This document shows positions 61,717 through 64,000 of a stretch of 64,000 bases of DNA, one piece after another (the first letter of the stretch is position 1; every line of letters begins with the position of its first letter). The stretch lies in NCBI GenBank assembly GCA_021292165.1, contig CM037888.1, positions 26,883,041-26,947,040 of the forward strand. The letters are read 5' to 3'. The position numbers and the translations under genes were made by a program. Origin of the DNA: Shinisaurus crocodilurus. Taxonomy: Eukaryota > Chordata > Lepidosauria > Squamata > Shinisauridae. Below the pieces are notes generated by a model. The model saw only the letters and a program-made list of their open reading frames with translations. It made no database searches and had not been told where the DNA came from.

Positions 61717-61879
61717 TAGCGATGCCTAGTTTTCGAAGCCAAGGAGAAAAGCTGCTGAGACTGACATCGAATTTGCGCCTCCACCTCCAAACTCCGATTT
61801 GTTTCTCTCTCTCTCTCTCTCTCTCTCCCCTCGCCTTAACTGTGTCATGCATTGTCATATCCTTCTCTGTGAGCATGTT

Positions 61880-62235
61880 TTAGAGGACATTTGAATAAAA
61901 GGCTGAGTGCCAGGTATGGGTGACGCGGTGGGTGGAAATTTCACCTCCCTACAAAGCCTTGGCAGGGCCCCCATTTGCATAAGGTCAGGGTACAGCTTCT
62001 GATAGAACTTCGCCAGCATCCCTGTCTCTTAGCAACCCTCGTGCTCTCTTGCTCCCCGCTTCCATTGGACTGGTCCTCTCCTTTTCTTCTTTTCAAAGGG
62101 AGGCTTACAATCAAATGTCACCCTCCCAACCTGTGCCTGTCACCCAACAGGTCAGCCGCTTCTCTCACACCTCCCATCCGCCACCAAGCCACCCCCACCC
62201 CCCCTCCTCTTCATCTCCAATTAGAGAGACAATAA
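61880..62235. promoter_or_regulatory. Candidate regulatory block
   Basis: Repeat-free. It holds an octamer ATTTGCAT (CCCCATTTGCATAAGGTC, 61971-61987), an X-box-type half site CTTAGCAAC (62028-62036), and an inverted CCAAT (CCATTGGACTGG, 62062-62073). No transcript or exon seen. Inference from motifs only. Confidence 0.25.
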
Positions 62236-62970
62236 GATGATTCAGTCAGATCTGGACATCCCAAATCTGGTGTTTTTTTTTGCTTGTGTTTGGTGTTTGG
62301 TGTTTTGGTTTATTTTATTTTATTTATTTATTTATTATTAACCGCAGAATTTGTTTTTTTGTTTGTTTGTTCATGACGATCCGAGCAGGCTCTTCTTCAT
62401 CTCCTTCCGGGCTTAATGGGACGGAAAGGGGCGCTCGGAATGTAGAAGGAGAGAGAGAGAAGCCATTGGGAAAAGAAAGAGATATCGAGGAAACTGGAAC
62501 ACCTGCGGAACAATGGGAGGGTAATAAGGCGAATTGAGCTGGGGAGGGGGCGAGGTTTTCAGGTCGTCATCCACTCCACCTATTTAGTCGCTGAAAAAAA
62601 GGGGCGTGGGGGGGAGGAGAGAAACGTTCAGCTCACCATCACACGGATGCCTTTAGAATATGGAGACGGGATGGGAACCAGAGACAAACTACAGAAGCTG
62701 ATCGGGAGTGTTAATGGAGGGTCAGGTTTGGACAATGGGATCCATCGCTGCCCTCCCGGCTCTGCTGTCAAGCGGAGGCGAAGCTGAGTGGTCCAGCCCC
62801 GCGATTTGGGGAATGGGTGGGAGGGAGGAGAAGGACTCCAGCGTCAAGCTGTCAAAGTCTTAACACACAGATTTGTGGGGTGGGGTTGGGTGGGGGAGAA
62901 ATGATTTTCAGGCGATTGTGCCTAATGGGTTTCCCCCAGTGCTAATTAGATTCATTATTAAAACACACAC
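62236..62970. other. Intergenic DNA
   Basis: T-rich and TTTA runs at 62270-62370, then mixed DNA. No repeat family or exon supported. Confidence 0.3.
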
Positions 62971-62978
62971 ATATGCGC

Positions 62979-63031
62979 TATCTATCTATCTATCTATCTA
63001 TACGCACACAAACACTTTTTGCTACTGGATT

Positions 63032-63062
<31 letters not shown>
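62979..63062. repeat. (TATC)n and (GT)n microsatellites
   Basis: TATC run at about 62979-63001 and (GT)n at about 63034-63062. Confidence 0.9.
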
Positions 63063-63063
<1 letters not shown>

Positions 63064-63224
63064 ACTGATGAAGGAGGACTGAGTTCTTCATTTTGGAATT
63101 AAAAAATAATACACTTGATGCGGATAAAGCAGAGGGTTTGGCTGGTGGGTTTTTTTTTTCCTCCCTCCCCATTTTTTTAAATATGTCCCTCTGCGGTTTC
63201 ATCCCCTATATGAACCGGGTGGAA

Positions 63225-63258
63225 AGAATTGGGGTGGGGTGGGGTGGGGTGGGTGGGG
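63225..63258. repeat. (GGGGT)n microsatellite
   Basis: About six GGGGT-type units. G-rich strand could fold into a quadruplex. Confidence 0.85.
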
Positions 63259-63499
63259 TGATGAACTATCTGCTGCTTATTTGGCAATGAACACATGCGC
63301 GCGCACACACAAACTCTCTTTGGGCGAGAAGAAATGATGGTGGGTCTGTTCGACATAAACTGGTAGCTGGTGGATTTCCATAAAACCTTCATTTCAATAT
63401 GTCCCCCTTTAGAGATTCGGTTTTTCAATAGGGAAATGGATATTCCCCCCGCTCCTTTGTTGGCAATTAAACAAAGAATGTCAGGGCAGAAACTCGGTA

Positions 63500-63573
63500 T
63501 GAGTAAATCTGTCTGGGAGTAATCCCGCTGAATGTGGTGCAACTTACTTCTTCATCCGTAGGATTGCACTGTA
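63500..63573. mobile_element. Harbinger-like MITE, family H2, decayed left end
   Basis: TGTCTGGGAGTAATCCCGCT, TGCAACTTACTTCTTC and CGTAGGATTGCACTG then TAA. Confidence 0.55.
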
Positions 63574-64000
63574 AATAGATGCATCCATCCTTTCCCTCTT
63601 CGGTGGTAGTGGAAAACAAACTTGGGGGTGGGCTTGTTGGTGCCTTTCGCCACCTGGAAACGAAGGTAAAAGTTTGAGCAGAAATGGAAAGGTGGAATGA
63701 GGAGTCCATGGTACATATACCTAAAATAAGATTTGTTTAGGTGTCATCCCTCAAAGCCCGGTTGATTTCCGCGGGAGACCTAAGCAGGTGCTTAGATCTC
63801 CGCCATGAAAACCAACGGGCCTTCAGGTCGCTTCATTTGCTCGGATTGGGACCCGCTCGCTCTCTCCCCGCCGCATTTTCTAAAGTCTGGTCCCAATCCA
63901 ATCCATGTGTCTGCTTGAAGACAAGACCCATCTATTCAATTGGGCATACGAAGCGTGAATCTTAGGTCTGTAACGAAAGGCTCCCCAGCAAAACCGCCTA
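63574..64000. other. Intergenic DNA at window end
   Basis: No repeat or exon recognised. The frame at 63741-63965 has no domain. Confidence 0.35.

Overview
The window looks like non-coding DNA of a squamate reptile (lizard or snake); I cannot narrow it further from sequence alone. The basis is the repeat content: CR1 and L2-type LINE fragments, tRNA-derived SINEs of the reptilian 'SINE with LINE-like tail' kind, many short fold-back DNA transposons, and very frequent long microsatellites. No intact protein gene, rRNA gene or tRNA gene was recognised. Nearly every open frame is a reading of a microsatellite, a LINE remnant or a chance frame. The only coding signal is decayed reverse transcriptase (CR1) and C-terminal LINE (L2) fragments, plus one weak candidate host exon on the minus strand at 50791-50955.

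Layout. 1-12.5 kb: unique-looking DNA with a TIR element family (259-638, 6088-6469), an L2 fragment, a near-perfect palindrome (4691-4839), a hAT-like fold-back, a compound trinucleotide repeat (7353-7499), a SINE derived from 5S rRNA, and a long repeat-poor stretch (10.9-12.5 kb). 12.58-13.16 kb: CpG-rich double hairpin. 13.2-16.2 kb: a minus-strand CR1 LINE split by a 1.1-kb solo LTR that carries a 40-bp minisatellite. 16.5-22.2 kb: SINE, MITEs, a CpG-rich TA-flanked element and an L2 tail. 23-38 kb: six fold-back elements of one family, L2 and CR1 fragments, two 5S-type SINEs or hAT fold-backs, and tRNA-SINE clusters. 38-47 kb: an inverted pair of Tigger-like MITEs, SINEs, a third 5S-type SINE and CR1 ends. 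47-64 kb: higher CpG content, an island at about 57.55-57.93 kb, three L2 tails, and a heavy load of small Harbinger-like palindromes whose ends read GCAATCCTATGCATG or similar.

How the parts relate. The elements form partner sets: CR1 and L2 LINEs supply reverse transcriptase, and SINEs carry RNA polymerase III promoters from tRNA or 5S rRNA fused to LINE-like tails. Non-autonomous DNA elements show target duplications that assign them to hAT (8 bp), Harbinger-like (TTA/TAA), Tc1/mariner-like (TA) and a 10-bp-duplication fold-back family. Nesting gives relative ages: LTR in CR1, fold-back in CORE-SINE, and a 156-bp insert in a CR1 reverse transcriptase. The unique stretches may hold conserved regulatory elements of a nearby developmental gene, but that is inference without alignment. 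Family names rest on recognised motifs and target-site duplications, not on a database search.
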